Positions 31,808-41,688 of a DNA stretch of 64,000 nucleotides are shown here, in pieces. Both the position numbers and the translations under genes were made by a program. Where the stretch lies: assembly GCF_000518645.1 (NCBI RefSeq), contig NZ_JADZ01000024.1, forward strand, positions 49,323 through 113,322, given 5' to 3'. The DNA is from Curvibacter gracilis ATCC BAA-807 (lineage in GTDB: Bacteria > Pseudomonadota > Gammaproteobacteria > Burkholderiales > Burkholderiaceae_C). The first letter of the stretch is position 1. The number at the start of each line of letters is the position of its first letter. The notes under the pieces were generated by a model, which ran no database searches, was not told the DNA's origin, and worked only from the letters and a program-made list of their open reading frames with translations.

Positions 31808-32133
31808 GACCATGGCGCGCGATCGAGGACCAGGTGGGGGAGGGCGGATGTCCTATCCCAGCGGTTTCCAGGGATCGACTTCCCGTTCCGGGAAATCTTT
31901 GGGGGGTGCCAGGGCCGCCTGGCGTTGAGCCTGTCGTTTGATCTGGCGCCTCGTGCGAGGCACCTCATCTCTGGATTGCCTTGTCTGCATGGCGCAAGAC
32001 TACCTGCTCTGTTGTGGCACTTCCGCCTTGGGCATGGGGGTCTGTTGTGTCTTTGCGTCAGGCATCTACCGATGCCAGTTTCGTTGAAATTTGGGGACTA
32101 CCATCGACGTTTACCCGCTTCAGCGACCCATGG

Positions 32134-32945
32134 ATGTCACGCGAACAAGACCCAGTGCCGCAGCCCTTGTCCATCCCCGAGCGCCTCTACTACCGAGATC
32201 GGTTGCGCGAGGCGCGCTACGCCGCCCTGGCAGATGCAGAAGGGTTTGTGGGGGGATCTGCTTTGCCCTTGAAGCGCTGGGCCTGCGCGTCTACGGCAAG
32301 CAGGAAGCGCTGGGGAAATACCGCGAGAAGATTGAAAAGTTCGCCCGTGATTCGACCGCATTGACGCACCTGGTGCAGGCACTGCCCTCACGCTTCAAGT
32401 CGTTTCGCGCGCTCTTCGACATCGTGTTGGCCGCGCGCAATGACGCGATGCACACCGGGGCCTACGCCCGGCACGCGACTGCGGCAGCGATCGAGCTTTG
32501 CATTGGTTTGGAAGAAGGCCTGATGGCTGATCCTGGGGGGAATGTCGTGTCGAGAACCGTTGGGGATTTGATGGTCACGTCGCCGATGACTGTCGAGCCG
32601 TGGCAAACCGTTGCGCATGTGCGCCAGCTCATGCTCATGCATTCGTTTTCGTTCTTGCCGGTGCGGCTCGGCGACTCCTGGCTCTTGCTTTCCGAGTTGG
32701 GCCTGGCCAAGTACCTGAATGGCAGTCAGAGGAAGACCCGACTTTGTGAGTCCATCGAGTGTGCCAGCAGCGCTGACCTGGAGCTGGTCGCAGTAAAGGA
32801 CGACGCCCTGTTGCAACCTGACATGAGGGTGGCCGACGTGCTGCAGTTGGCTCAGGTGCAGGACGGGCCCATGTTGTGGCTGGTTGTGGAGGATCAGCAT
32901 CCTGAGCGCCTTTGCGGCGTCTTGACTCCCTTCGAGCTGATGTAA
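32134..32945 (+). pseudogene. CBS-domain protein with a frameshift in a G run
   Basis: The frame from ATG 32134 reads MSREQDPVPQPLSIPERLYYRDRLREARYAALADAEGFVGG up to six G at 32250-32255. The continuation in the +1-shifted frame, CFALEALGLRVYGKQEALGKYREKIEKFARDS, runs to 32945 and holds a helical domain and a CBS pair (TVGDLMVTSPMTVEPWQTVAHVRQLMLMHSFSFLPVRLGDSWLL...). Each side is coding only in its own frame, so a single product needs one indel in the G run. Homopolymer sequencing error, a true mutation, and phase variation are all possible. Confidence 0.6.
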
Positions 32946-32984
32946 GCCTCTTTTGGCACCAGGTATCTCCTGGGCCAACGCGGG

Positions 32985-34127
32985 TCACTGAGCGATGGCT
33001 ACCTGGTTGCGCCCTGCATCCTTCGCCTTGTAGAGCGCGCGATCGGCGCGCAGCAGAACGGCCTCGGGCGTGTTTTCCCCGCCTTGCACCACCGTCAGGC
33101 CGATCGAGACTGTGCAGGCTGGCTCACCGCCAACCAGGGGCATTTCCTCCACCATCTTGCGCAGGCGCTCTGCCAGGGTCAGGGCTGCACACATGTCGGT
33201 GTCCGGTAGAAGGGCGATGAATTCCTCGCCTCCGTAACGGCCCAGGCTGTCGGTGCGGCGCAGGCCTTGCGTCAAGGCCATTGTGATCCGGATCAGGGTC
33301 TGGTCACCCACGTGATGACCAAAGGTGTCGTTGATGCGCTTGAAAAAGTCCAGGTCCAGCAGCATCAAGGCATAGCCCCGGCCCTCATTGAGCCAGTGTT
33401 GGTGTTCCTGGTCGATCCGACGCATGATCGCACGGCGGTTGAGCACACCTGTCAGGTCATCATGGGTGGCCAGGTATTCGAACTTCTCTCTCAATCGCTC
33501 ATTGACCATGAGCTGAGCGCCCACGAGCACCACAAGGATTGAGCAACTGTAGGTGCCGATGTAGACGGCCTGAAGGAGGGAGCCCCCATCGAAGCGCCCA
33601 GTTGCGGGGCTGTCGATCCAATAGGTACTCAGGGCACGCGCCAAAAGCACCAACGTTTGCCAGCCCATGGCCGCCAGCATCAACCGCGAAGGCAGGCCAC
33701 GGCTGTACAGGGCAATCGTGCGGACGTGGGCGGCGCAGATCACAGCCATGCTCAGGCCGAAGATGAGCATGCGCGCTCGGTAGTCAGGCCAAATTACCGC
33801 GAATGCAAGCAGGCTCGACAAGCACAGAGCCATCAGGACGAGCCATGGCCGCCACCTCCAAGGCCTGCCCAGAAAAAGCCTGGTGCCAGCTAGCAAAGCC
33901 AGCGTTGCTCCCATCAGGAAGCCGTTGCCCACGGTCACCGTTGAGAGTTCGCCCTGCAGCCCGTAGACGAGGGTGGAGACAAGGGCCAGCAGCGGAGCGA
34001 TTCCCCAGAACCGCAGGCCCGGGATCGGCACGGGGGCGTTGTTGCGCAGCCCCAGCAGGACGGTGCCCATCACAACGCATTGAAGGGCGGCCAAAAGAAC
34101 GAAGCTGCGCAGGTCAAATGATGTCAT
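32985..34127 (-). CDS. Membrane-bound diguanylate cyclase (GGDEF)
   Basis: The 380 residues have six or seven N-terminal transmembrane helices (about 5-200), then a short coiled linker (NERLREKFEYLATHDDLTGVLNRR) and a GGDEF domain: DLDFFKRINDTFGHHVGDQTL and GRYGGEEFIALLPD, with the active-site GGEEF intact. It makes cyclic di-GMP from GTP. The RxxD inhibitory site upstream of GGEEF is not obvious. ATG 34127 (MTSFDLRSF) was chosen. A diguanylate cyclase on a mobile replicon could switch biofilm behaviour in the host. Confidence 0.88.
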   Translation of the reverse strand: MTSFDLRSFVLLAALQCVVMGTVLLGLRNNAPVPIPGLRFWGIAPLLALVSTLVYGLQGELSTVTVGNGFLMGATLALLAGTRLFLGRPWRWRPWLVLMALCLSSLLAFAVIWPDYRARMLIFGLSMAVICAAHVRTIALYSRGLPSRLMLAAMGWQTLVLLARALSTYWIDSPATGRFDGGSLLQAVYIGTYSCSILVVLVGAQLMVNERLREKFEYLATHDDLTGVLNRRAIMRRIDQEHQHWLNEGRGYALMLLDLDFFKRINDTFGHHVGDQTLIRITMALTQGLRRTDSLGRYGGEEFIALLPDTDMCAALTLAERLRKMVEEMPLVGGEPACTVSIGLTVVQGGENTPEAVLLRADRALYKAKDAGRNQVAIAQ

Positions 34128-34245
34128 CTGGCAGGGGCGCAGGAGCAATTAGAGGTTGATGGCATGTTCGTGAGGAGCGTTCCGACCGGAGTCGCATGAT
34201 TCTGGCTGCATTCAGGAGGCTAGATTTCTGTGCGGAGGGCTGGGC

Positions 34246-34575
34246 GTGCACGGAGGGCGGTGGGTGGATTCTTGGTCGATTCCCTGTTGGAGGCCAAGTG
34301 CGACGGCGATTCGGTATGACTGGCCTCTGACTCAGACCCAATTGCACCTTGGCTCTGGCATCATCTTCCACATCCTGATGTTCCCTGCAGGGAAGTTCAC
34401 CCACCTCATCAGCGACGAGGAGGTGGGCAAGCTGTTTCGACACCTCGACAAGGCCAAGGCCGAATCCCTGGAACACGCCGTCATTCCCTTGGCGATCCGA
34501 CGGCAGTTCGAGTTTGCGGGCCGTCGCTCCGAGAGCGTGCTGCTAGAGTGGGATTGGGTGGACTTGAAGCACTGA
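34246..34575 (+). CDS. Hypothetical protein
   Basis: The 109 residues contain GIIFHILMFPAGKFTHLISDEEVGKLFRHLDKAKAESLEHAVIPLAIRRQFEFAGRRSESVLLEWDWVDLKH. The C-terminal half has good codon use and looks like a small alpha/beta domain; the first ~30 residues look less certain, so the true start may be later. No family recognised. Confidence 0.35.
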   Translation: MHGGRWVDSWSIPCWRPSATAIRYDWPLTQTQLHLGSGIIFHILMFPAGKFTHLISDEEVGKLFRHLDKAKAESLEHAVIPLAIRRQFEFAGRRSESVLLEWDWVDLKH

Positions 34576-34619
34576 CGCGTTGTCTGGTCCCACAGTAAGA
34601 CCGGTTGCATGTCCAAGCC

Positions 34620-34982
34620 CATGAGCGAAGAGGCCTATTGGCTGCTATCAACTGCTCAACAGCAGTAGGGCTCGTCCTACGTGCTGCGTTCGTTCCACAA
34701 TCCGATGAAGCACCTGACGGCGGGGGAGTACGACGGCGGCTGGTGCCGTACCCTCAAGGCTGCTGGTGTGTGCACGTTGGCACGCATGGCATCAGCCACC
34801 GTTCCGCTACGGGCATCGCCAACTCGGGCATTCCGGTGAAAGTGGGCATGATGCTCCCTGCCCACAAGACAGTGGCGATGCTCATGCGATACGTCCACAC
34901 AGAGGATGCGCCAGTACGCGCTGCGGCCGAGCTGGTGGATAACCGGCGCAAAAACGTGGTGGTCGGACAATTGACGGCGTAG
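34620..34982 (+). pseudogene. Tyrosine-recombinase C-terminal relic
   Basis: The C-terminal part in one frame reads THGISHRSATGIANSGIPVKVGMMLPAHKTVAMLMRYVHTEDAPVRAAAELVDNRR, a typical phage/transposon integrase end (HxxR...SGxPxxxxxxxxGHxxxxxxxxRYxHxxxxPVRAA), with RHRxAT changed to SHRSAT. The matching upstream part (NPMKHLTAGEYDGGWCRTLKAAGV) lies in another frame. The catalytic tyrosine region is present but the domain is frameshifted and 5'-truncated. Confidence 0.6.
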
Positions 34983-35031
34983 AGCCATCACAAGTAGCCC
35001 TTACATCTAGCAAGCGCCTTACAAGTGAAAA

Positions 35032-35050
35032 CCCCGGCTCTAGGCCGGGG
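35032..35050 (+). terminator. Possible terminator hairpin
   Basis: CCCCGGC pairs with GCCGGGG across a TCTAG loop; TGGAAGTTTT follows rather than a clean T run. It lies between the integrase relic and the Abi-like gene and may end transcripts entering from the left. Confidence 0.45.
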
Positions 35051-35162
35051 TGGAAGTTTTAGGTCTTACGTGAAGGGTCTTAGGCTTGCGCCCATTGGAG
35101 CCCGTCACCAACCTTAAGCGTATTGTAGGATCACCCGGAAGGCTTGTCAACGCGGAGGAACT

Positions 35163-36125
35163 GTGCTGGAGCAGGCCGAACACAGATTTCATATCGTAAA
35201 AATGCCAAAAACGCTTCAGTACCGCCCGACCCTCATAGATGAGCTGATCACCAACGAGCGAATCACCAGCTACCAGAACGTCTTCCAGCCGACCAACGAC
35301 ATTGAGCTGATGGGGGTATACCTATGGAACGCCCATGTCAGCGGCGCCATCTACCCGATCATAGGTGCGGCCGAGATTACCCTGCGCAATGCCATCGATC
35401 GCGCGCTGCGAGCGCATCTAGGTAACTTCTGGTGGTCTGGCACACGGCTTCGCTACCGGACGTTCGTCCGGGGCGCCCCACCTCCGTGGCCTGTGGACGC
35501 CGTCCGAAAGAACTTTGCAAAGGCGACCACGAAGTTCATCTCCGAGCAGCGGCATCGGTACGGCGTCACTGGCCACATCACGCCGCACCATCATGGCGTG
35601 GTGGCGAAGACCGAATTCTCAACCTGGGAGTTCATGCTCGATCACGAGTTCATGGGCAATGGCCTGATCTGGCCCAGCCGCCTGGGGACTGTTTTCGCGG
35701 GCACTTGGCCAAGCACCCAGGCGAGCCATGTGCTTACGCACGCAAGTGACCTGGTATCGACCATCCGCGACTTCCGCAACCGGCTTTTCCATCACGAACC
35801 CGCATGGAAGCGGTTTGGGGTGCTCACCGAAGCCGATGCCCTCCAGCACCTGCAAGAGAAGATCAACAAGATCGAAAACCTCGTGGCCCTGATACATCCC
35901 GAGAACCTGAAGCTCCTGGACCGCAACGGTCTGCTCAACACGGCGCGTCGGGCCTGCACGTCGCACGAGATTCGTCGCTTCCAGCATCTGACAACGACTC
36001 ACAAGGTCAACTCGCTGAACAAGCTTCGCGATCTGGTTGAGCGCTGCGGCGCTGACAACAGCGTGTTGGCCGCCAAGCTGTATCTTGGGCGGCCACGCGT
36101 CTTCCTGATCAGCCCCCGCAGCTAG
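35163..36125 (+). CDS. Abi-like HEPN protein
   Basis: The 320 residues match the AbiD/AbiF-type abortive-infection family by eye: ERITSYQNVFQPTNDIELMGVYLWNAHVSGAIYPIIGAAEITLRNAIDRAL and WEFMLDHEFMGNGLIWP. Late in the protein, RDFRNRLFHHEPAWK holds an R-x4-H HEPN ribonuclease motif. Such proteins are thought to cut RNA and stop growth when a phage infects. The start is GTG 35163 with CGGAGGAACT before it. Surrounded by further defence-like genes. Confidence 0.65.
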   Translation: MLEQAEHRFHIVKMPKTLQYRPTLIDELITNERITSYQNVFQPTNDIELMGVYLWNAHVSGAIYPIIGAAEITLRNAIDRALRAHLGNFWWSGTRLRYRTFVRGAPPPWPVDAVRKNFAKATTKFISEQRHRYGVTGHITPHHHGVVAKTEFSTWEFMLDHEFMGNGLIWPSRLGTVFAGTWPSTQASHVLTHASDLVSTIRDFRNRLFHHEPAWKRFGVLTEADALQHLQEKINKIENLVALIHPENLKLLDRNGLLNTARRACTSHEIRRFQHLTTTHKVNSLNKLRDLVERCGADNSVLAAKLYLGRPRVFLISPRS

Positions 36126-36148
36126 CCTGATTGCTGTTTCAAGCTTCG

Positions 36149-36967
36149 TCACTTCTCATTATGGAGCCGGCGCAGAATGGTTCGGCCGGTGACGAGACCG
36201 AGGTGCAAACGGAATGTGCTGTGGTCATCGTTCGAGAGGCCGGGATGCGATCCATCCGTGTGGAGCATCTTGAACAGGCCATTGACGTAGCTCTTTCCGT
36301 CCGGAGCCCACTCGTTTCGGTTCTTCGAGAGGAAGCCTCGGTCGGCCAGCATCGCACGGCGATTCTCGGAAGTCGGCAGCAGTCCGGCCTTCTGGGGATC
36401 GATACGCAAGGCAATGTCATCGAACAGCCCTTCCAGAAAACTGCGTATCTGACTGTTCGCGGCCGCCCAATCACCTCGGGTGTGTGCGGCAATGGCTTGG
36501 TCGAGATGTCCCAGCGGAACCTCGAAGCCGAAGTGCTTCAGCAGTTGATGAACCTCGTCATCGGTAGCCGGCAAATCGATCTCTTCCGGCAACGCAGCAC
36601 GCAGCAGCGGAACCCTCGTGGACTCGTCCCAGGACACCACGTATCCATCGAGCGCCAATCCACGCAGCAATGGCCCTTGCTCTGGCTTGGCGTTTTCCAG
36701 CACCGCCACGTCAACAGCCGTTCGCACAACGGCTTCGGCCAAGGTCATCTGTCCACTCACCGTGTTGATGACATGGGCAGCACGCTGCGCAACCGCTCTG
36801 CCCAGCAGCGCGCTTTTTGCCGTGACGCTCTTCGACGAGCCAAGCTCGATCTCGTGCTCCAGACCCAGCCGGACGATGATCTGATCAATCTTGGCTTGGG
36901 TCGATACGGCGCCGAGAAACTCGACGGCGGCAATCAGCGTCGGTCGCGTGAACGGATACGCCTTCAA
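36149..36967 (-). CDS. Abi-C-terminus-like protein, second gene of a two-gene operon
   Basis: The 272 residues end in HLDQAIAAHTRGDWAAANSQIRSFLEGLFDDIALRI...GSHPGLSNDDHSTFRLHLGLVTGRTILRRLHNEK. That layout (helical body with a late conserved D-(D/H)-STFR segment) is shared by the C-terminal part of several abortive-infection proteins. The start TTG 36967 overlaps the stop of the 470-residue PIN-like gene (TTGA), so the two are translationally coupled and almost surely one system. Function inferred from neighbourhood. Confidence 0.5.
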   Translation of the reverse strand: MKAYPFTRPTLIAAVEFLGAVSTQAKIDQIIVRLGLEHEIELGSSKSVTAKSALLGRAVAQRAAHVINTVSGQMTLAEAVVRTAVDVAVLENAKPEQGPLLRGLALDGYVVSWDESTRVPLLRAALPEEIDLPATDDEVHQLLKHFGFEVPLGHLDQAIAAHTRGDWAAANSQIRSFLEGLFDDIALRIDPQKAGLLPTSENRRAMLADRGFLSKNRNEWAPDGKSYVNGLFKMLHTDGSHPGLSNDDHSTFRLHLGLVTGRTILRRLHNEK

Positions 36968-38376
36968 GGTGCGCCACCTTCCGTTGCCGCCTTAGCTGAG
37001 ACCGCCTCGCTGTGATCTACAAGATTGAAGAACGACGCGCGGTGCTCTGCAGAGACATTTGGCAACAATGCTTCGACTGGTGAGAGCGTGAACGTGGCGG
37101 CTTTCCCAACCCAAGCAAACTTCGACGCGCGAATTCCCGCCCAGAATAGCGCCAGATTCTTGTCGCCCGTGCACAGCATCATCTGTTGGTCCGGAAACAA
37201 GGCGAACAGGCACATCAGAATTTCCAATGAGCGCAGATCCGCGAGCGCGTTGTAGGCATCCTCAGCCGAGTAGTCGGCCGAGGGCTTCAGCAGCCGCTTG
37301 GCCGGGCTGTATCCCATGGGAACCGAGATTGAGCTGAGTGCTGCGAGAACGACCAGCGAGTTCTTTGGAATGCCGTAGTCCTGTGCTGTCGAGAGTATCT
37401 CGCTCCACAACTGCGCTTTCTTGCTCACGCTGGTCGGCGGCACCAGCCTCGGCGCCAATCGCATGAGAAAGGTCTGCTTTCTTTCCATGCTGGCCAGGGT
37501 GTCTTGAACTATGCCGACAATTCCCTGCAGTCCACCAATGTCGCCCGGCACCAATTCGGCCTTAGGCAGTGCCAACCGCAATGCTGCGATGACCTCTTCG
37601 AGTTGCTGCTTGACTTGATCGGACGTCGGGTTCCGTCGGACGTTGCCCTCCAGCGCGTAGAGCAATGGATTGATGCGAATGCCGTCGCCCTCGAAGAAGT
37701 CGAGAAAGTCCTTGTCTTCCTCGTTTTTCTTAATGCCATCTCGAAACCGACCCTTCAGTTCGGTGATCGTGCAACGGTCAGGAAGAACGATCATGTCCTG
37801 CCGGACCGCCAAACCCGACGGCAGCCAGCCTCCTTTGACCAGGCCGATGGTCTTGGAAGTGTAGGTACTCTCAATGGTTGCGTTGCCAGCGGCGACCCCT
37901 TCCAGCTTGATCTCCGAAATATTGCTCTCGATGACTTTGGCGTGCGTCCAGTTCAGGGGGATCACGAGCTTGTTGTTGAGCTTCGTGTTGATCAGGTCTG
38001 AGTACCTCAGCGGGGTGAACTCAATACCGGTGAACGCCGCACGACGACCCGTCGGCGAGCCCGAGTCGTCCAACTCCTCATAGGCGAGTACCCTCTCACC
38101 TTTGACCCGTGCGGGTTTCAAGATTTGCAACAACTGCGCAGGTGTGAGCGAAAAGCCGTGGTTCTTCGTCAGACGGCGGGATAGGCGTTCAGCAGAGCTG
38201 TCATTGAGTTGACCAGCAGCCACCCGGACTGGGAATGCGTTGACCTCGGGCCAGTTGCGAAGGCCCGGAAGCGCAGCGATTAGATCGAGTGCCTGACCGT
38301 GCTTGACGTGAAGTTGGTGTTGTCCGAGGTGCGCGCGCAGGCGCTCCGCGAACACCTTGAGCATCGGGGTGTCCAT
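36964..38376 (-). CDS. Large protein with a PIN-like domain
   Basis: In 470 residues the middle (MIVLPDRCTITELKGRFRDGIKKNEEDKDFLDFFEGDGIRINPLLYALEG) begins an acidic fold. The C-terminal part has SAEDAYNALADLRSLEILMCLFALFPDQQMMLCTGDKNLALFWAGI. PIN-like RNases often contain 'LPD...E' then a later 'ALADLRxLE' and 'LxTxDxxLAxFW' segment. The N-terminal 50 residues (LGQHQLHVKHGQALDLIAALPGLRNWPEVNAFP) resemble a small glyoxalase-related domain. It is translationally coupled to the Abi-C-like gene. Assignment by pattern only. Confidence 0.45.
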   Translation of the reverse strand: MDTPMLKVFAERLRAHLGQHQLHVKHGQALDLIAALPGLRNWPEVNAFPVRVAAGQLNDSSAERLSRRLTKNHGFSLTPAQLLQILKPARVKGERVLAYEELDDSGSPTGRRAAFTGIEFTPLRYSDLINTKLNNKLVIPLNWTHAKVIESNISEIKLEGVAAGNATIESTYTSKTIGLVKGGWLPSGLAVRQDMIVLPDRCTITELKGRFRDGIKKNEEDKDFLDFFEGDGIRINPLLYALEGNVRRNPTSDQVKQQLEEVIAALRLALPKAELVPGDIGGLQGIVGIVQDTLASMERKQTFLMRLAPRLVPPTSVSKKAQLWSEILSTAQDYGIPKNSLVVLAALSSISVPMGYSPAKRLLKPSADYSAEDAYNALADLRSLEILMCLFALFPDQQMMLCTGDKNLALFWAGIRASKFAWVGKAATFTLSPVEALLPNVSAEHRASFFNLVDHSEAVSAKAATEGGAP

Positions 38377-38696
38377 ATCGATTTCCGTCGGGCGAAATTC
38401 CGGTGCACGCTTTGCGGGCCGCCCAAGGAATCAATCTTGGTTGGGTGAGGCGCAGGAACTCCGTCTTCGTCGTACCCCGAAAGGGTGTATGCGGCAGGTA
38501 GCGGCTACTAAAAAACGATTCTACAGCGCCCGCAGCGGGAGCGATAATCCACCGAAGGTTTCGGGCAGAAGCCTGCCACCCGTCATAGCAAAGCTGTTGA
38601 CAGCACTGCCGACACTCCCTCTCTTCCCGCATGTCATGTTCGGGTTCGAGAAGCGGCAGACGGGTGACGTTTCGTCATGGACTCAGGAGCACTTTC

Positions 38697-40025
38697 ATGT
38701 CGAGTGAAGCCATTCGTCCGACCACCATGGACGGCATCAAACGTCTTGCCAATTCGATCAAGGTCGAGCGAGGGATCAAACATGTACCCGCGCTGGAGGT
38801 CGCCGCCCAATTGGCCGGCTTCTCCAGAACCTTAAGCACGCACAAAACGTGCTCAAAGGCGGTGGCAATCGCCCGAATGCCCGTCCAGGTCACCGCCTTT
38901 ACCTCACTGTGTATTGGCGTGACAAGGAGTCGGACACGCGCGGTCGCGAAACGCTGAGCATCCGGCTCGGTACCTTGTGGAGCGACTTGATCACGGCGGC
39001 GCAGTTGGACCACCACCGCGCGCTGACCTATTTCCAGCCGGAAGGCCCAGATCATTTGGCGCGTCGCGACATGATGCAGTCGCAGTCCCAGGCACGCAGG
39101 GTGATCTGCGCCGCCGCGCGCACGCTCCAGTTCATGGACACGACCAAGCTGCGGCCATCCAAGAGCCACAGCCGCGCATTTCCCGACGGCCGGTCCAGCA
39201 ACGCCGTGCCTGGCCGGGACCACTACAGCATTTGGTATGACCGCGAATCCAAGCGCTACCTCTTCGCTGACGAGCCCTACGAACGGGCCGCCGAGGCCAA
39301 GACTGCCGAGCGTGCAGCCTGGTCTGCGCGCCACGGGTTCGAGATCGCCAAGCCGTCGTGGCCTGGTATGTACAACCACCGACGGTGGCTCGCGGCTCTA
39401 CCTCATCGCAGATGCGGTGAAGGGTGTTCCGTTGACGCCCATCGTAGAGGCTCTGGACCGTCTGCCGGCACCGATCGTCGAAGCTGTTTGGGATGGCGAA
39501 TCAGCGCCGTCCACGCCGATTTTTATTAGCCCAGGCACCATTGCCCGCAATTTGGCCGCCGCCAAGCAACCAGCGACGGAGACCCGCAAGTTAACGCGGG
39601 GGCCGCGCAGCATGGCAGGCTATGTACAGATTTTTGTCGGCCCGCAGCGCCGCCCCAAAGGCCGGATGCCGATTGAGGTGCACACACAGGTGGGCAAGCT
39701 GCTCAAGTCGGTGCTGACGGCCGCGTACACTCGCAAAGGTGACTACAACCGCGTCAACGGCATTCGCAGCGAACTCGATGAGTGGACTCAGCGTGAGTAC
39801 AACTATGACGAGCTACCCAACGAATGGTTCTTCGAACTCTACTATCACGAGTCCGGATCGTCGTTCGCGCGCAGCCTTTCGCCCGACGTGCGTGCTGTTC
39901 ACGTTGGTAGTCTGGAGCAGGTCAAGCAAATCTTATCTCAGCACTATCCGGACAGCCCGCCACTGCGGGCACTGACGAAGAAGCTGGATGCGGCCATCGG
40001 TTCGATGCAAACCTGGGCGAGTTGA
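38697..40025 (+). pseudogene. DUF5623 gene with two frameshifts
   Basis: ATG 38697 begins MSSEAIRPTTMDGIKRLANSIKVERGIKHVPALEVAAQLAGF, the DUF5623 N-terminus. Near 38850 the coding moves to another frame (NLKHAQNVLKGGGNRPNA...YLTVYWRDKESDTRGRETLSIRL). Near 39370 it moves again (SRLYLIADAVKGVPLTPIVEALDRLPAPIVEAVWDGE...). In the last frame it runs cleanly to 40025. DUF5623 proteins are typical of mobile elements in Proteobacteria. Two indels make this copy defective unless the sequence is wrong. Confidence 0.65.
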
Positions 40026-40095
40026 CATCGCTATCAGAGCACCTGGGCTGTTGATTTCCATGTAATCCGAATCTACGGGGGGTTTCGAGTAGGCC

Positions 40096-40510
40096 TTGTA
40101 CGCCCAACAAACCGAGCGTGATGGTAGTCTGATCTGTCACTCCGAAAGGGGGGCGCAATACGTCCGCATCCGTTACACCGAGCGGCTGGCGGAGGCAGGA
40201 ATTGAACCATCTGTGGGCAGCAAGGGCGAAAGTTACGACAACGCCCTGGCTGAGACCATCAACGGCCTGTACAAGGCTGAGTTGATTCATCGCCCAGCAC
40301 CCTGGAAAACCAGGGAGGCCGTCGAGTTCGCCACGCTCGAATGAGTGTCTTAGTTTCACCACCATCGCCTGTTTGACCCCATCGGGTACATCCTGGCTGC
40401 CGACGCTGAGGCAAACTACTATCGGCAATTCGCCAGTCAGAGCACCTCCGAGGTGGACTTCCCCAAACCAAGCAGCCTCCTCGACACTCGAGGCGTTACA
40501 GTGGGGGAAG
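40096..40510 (+). pseudogene. IS3-family transposase OrfB relic
   Basis: SERGAQYVRIRYTERLAEAGIEPSVGSKGESYDNALAETINGLYKAELIHRP...WKTREAVEFATLE is the catalytic C-terminus of IS3-type OrfB (the DDE Asp region HSERGAQY and the Glu in ALAETING). Two in-frame stops follow in what should be LEWVSWF (TGA, then TAG), after which HHHRLFDPIGYI...AEANYYRQ continues in the same frame. The 5' part is missing. Confidence 0.75.
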
Positions 40511-40537
40511 ATGCGAATGATTATTGTGGAAGGATGA

Positions 40538-41605
40538 ATGGTGGCGTTTTTTCTGCTGTGGTCGGCTCTTTTGATCGTACTTTTTATGTTGATGGCCGCA
40601 CCTCTTCCAGAACGACTAAGAGCCTTCGGGTTGGTTGCGGCAGTGATGACGGTCTGGTTACTTTGGGCACTCTACGGCGTCGAGTTCATCGCCGACTTGA
40701 AATGGCCGCAGAAAGACAATCTCGTCCAAACTGCGATCGATCCATCAAAAGTAACTGGCGCTAGCGGTGTGCCCTCGGACCCTCCCACGGCCCGCTTAGG
40801 CCAGGTAGGTGACCTCTTTGGCGGGATAAATGCACTCTTCGCTGCATTGGCATTCGCTGGTGTTGGCATCGCAGCCTTTCAGCAGTGGAAAAGCACACGT
40901 ATCGCATTCAAGCAGTCGATAGAAGCGACATTCTTTAGCACATTGGAGCTTCATCACCGGATCGCTGATGGCCTGCGTTTCGACCGCGTGGGCATCTTTC
41001 CTGATGAACAAAATGATATAAATCACTTGTGTCGCCTCGCCGGGAGTTCTCTCCAGCCGCCTGCACCCCCTGTCTCAGGCCGTCAGGTCTTTCCAGAAAT
41101 TATCCGAGCAATTTCTTATAAAAGCCATGGCCATGGCCATGATGTCGACCGATATCAGAAGTTAATCGAAAACTATTGGGTTCTGCAAAACGAACACAAT
41201 TACGTCCTCGGTCACTACTTCAGGAATCTCTACCAAATCCTCAAGCTGATTAATGACGATGAAACGCTCGACGAACCCAGTAGACAGAAATATGCAAGCG
41301 TACTTCGAGCCCAGTTGTCCTCCGACGAACTAGCCCTCGTAATGGTGAATTGTGCTGGAAAGACGGTCGACGACGGTGAGTTCAGAGCACTAATCGTCCG
41401 CTATCGGCTACTAGAACACATTCCACTAAAAAAAGAAGGCTCTGATTATCTCTACACAGGTCAGAAAGGATACGTGGTACTTGCCAACGATGTGTCAATT
41501 CGGCAGTACTTGGTCGGACCCGTTGTCCCACCATCTGCCCGCTTCTATCAAGGTGCCTTCGGAACAAATCCAGTGTTCCAATTCAATACAAACCCACATA
41601 CCTAA
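40538..41605 (+). CDS. putAbiC-type membrane abortive-infection protein
   Basis: The 355 residues have two N-terminal transmembrane helices (about 3-22 and 30-50), then a third hydrophobic helix (INALFAALAFAGVGIAAF). The conserved body follows: EATFFSTLELHHRIADGLRFD...YWVLQNEHNYVLGHYFRNLYQILKLINDDETL...KYASVLRAQLSSDELALVMVNCAG, the putative phage abortive infection (putAbiC) pattern. It probably acts at the membrane. ATG 40538 has AAGGATGA upstream. Lower GC than its surroundings. Confidence 0.7.
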   Translation: MVAFFLLWSALLIVLFMLMAAPLPERLRAFGLVAAVMTVWLLWALYGVEFIADLKWPQKDNLVQTAIDPSKVTGASGVPSDPPTARLGQVGDLFGGINALFAALAFAGVGIAAFQQWKSTRIAFKQSIEATFFSTLELHHRIADGLRFDRVGIFPDEQNDINHLCRLAGSSLQPPAPPVSGRQVFPEIIRAISYKSHGHGHDVDRYQKLIENYWVLQNEHNYVLGHYFRNLYQILKLINDDETLDEPSRQKYASVLRAQLSSDELALVMVNCAGKTVDDGEFRALIVRYRLLEHIPLKKEGSDYLYTGQKGYVVLANDVSIRQYLVGPVVPPSARFYQGAFGTNPVFQFNTNPHT

Positions 41606-41688
41606 GCAACTAAACCTGCAAAGCTAGGTTGTGAGCGTATCGATGTTCCTGATGAAACGGCTCTTTGAATGACAGCCAGTAGTTTCGG

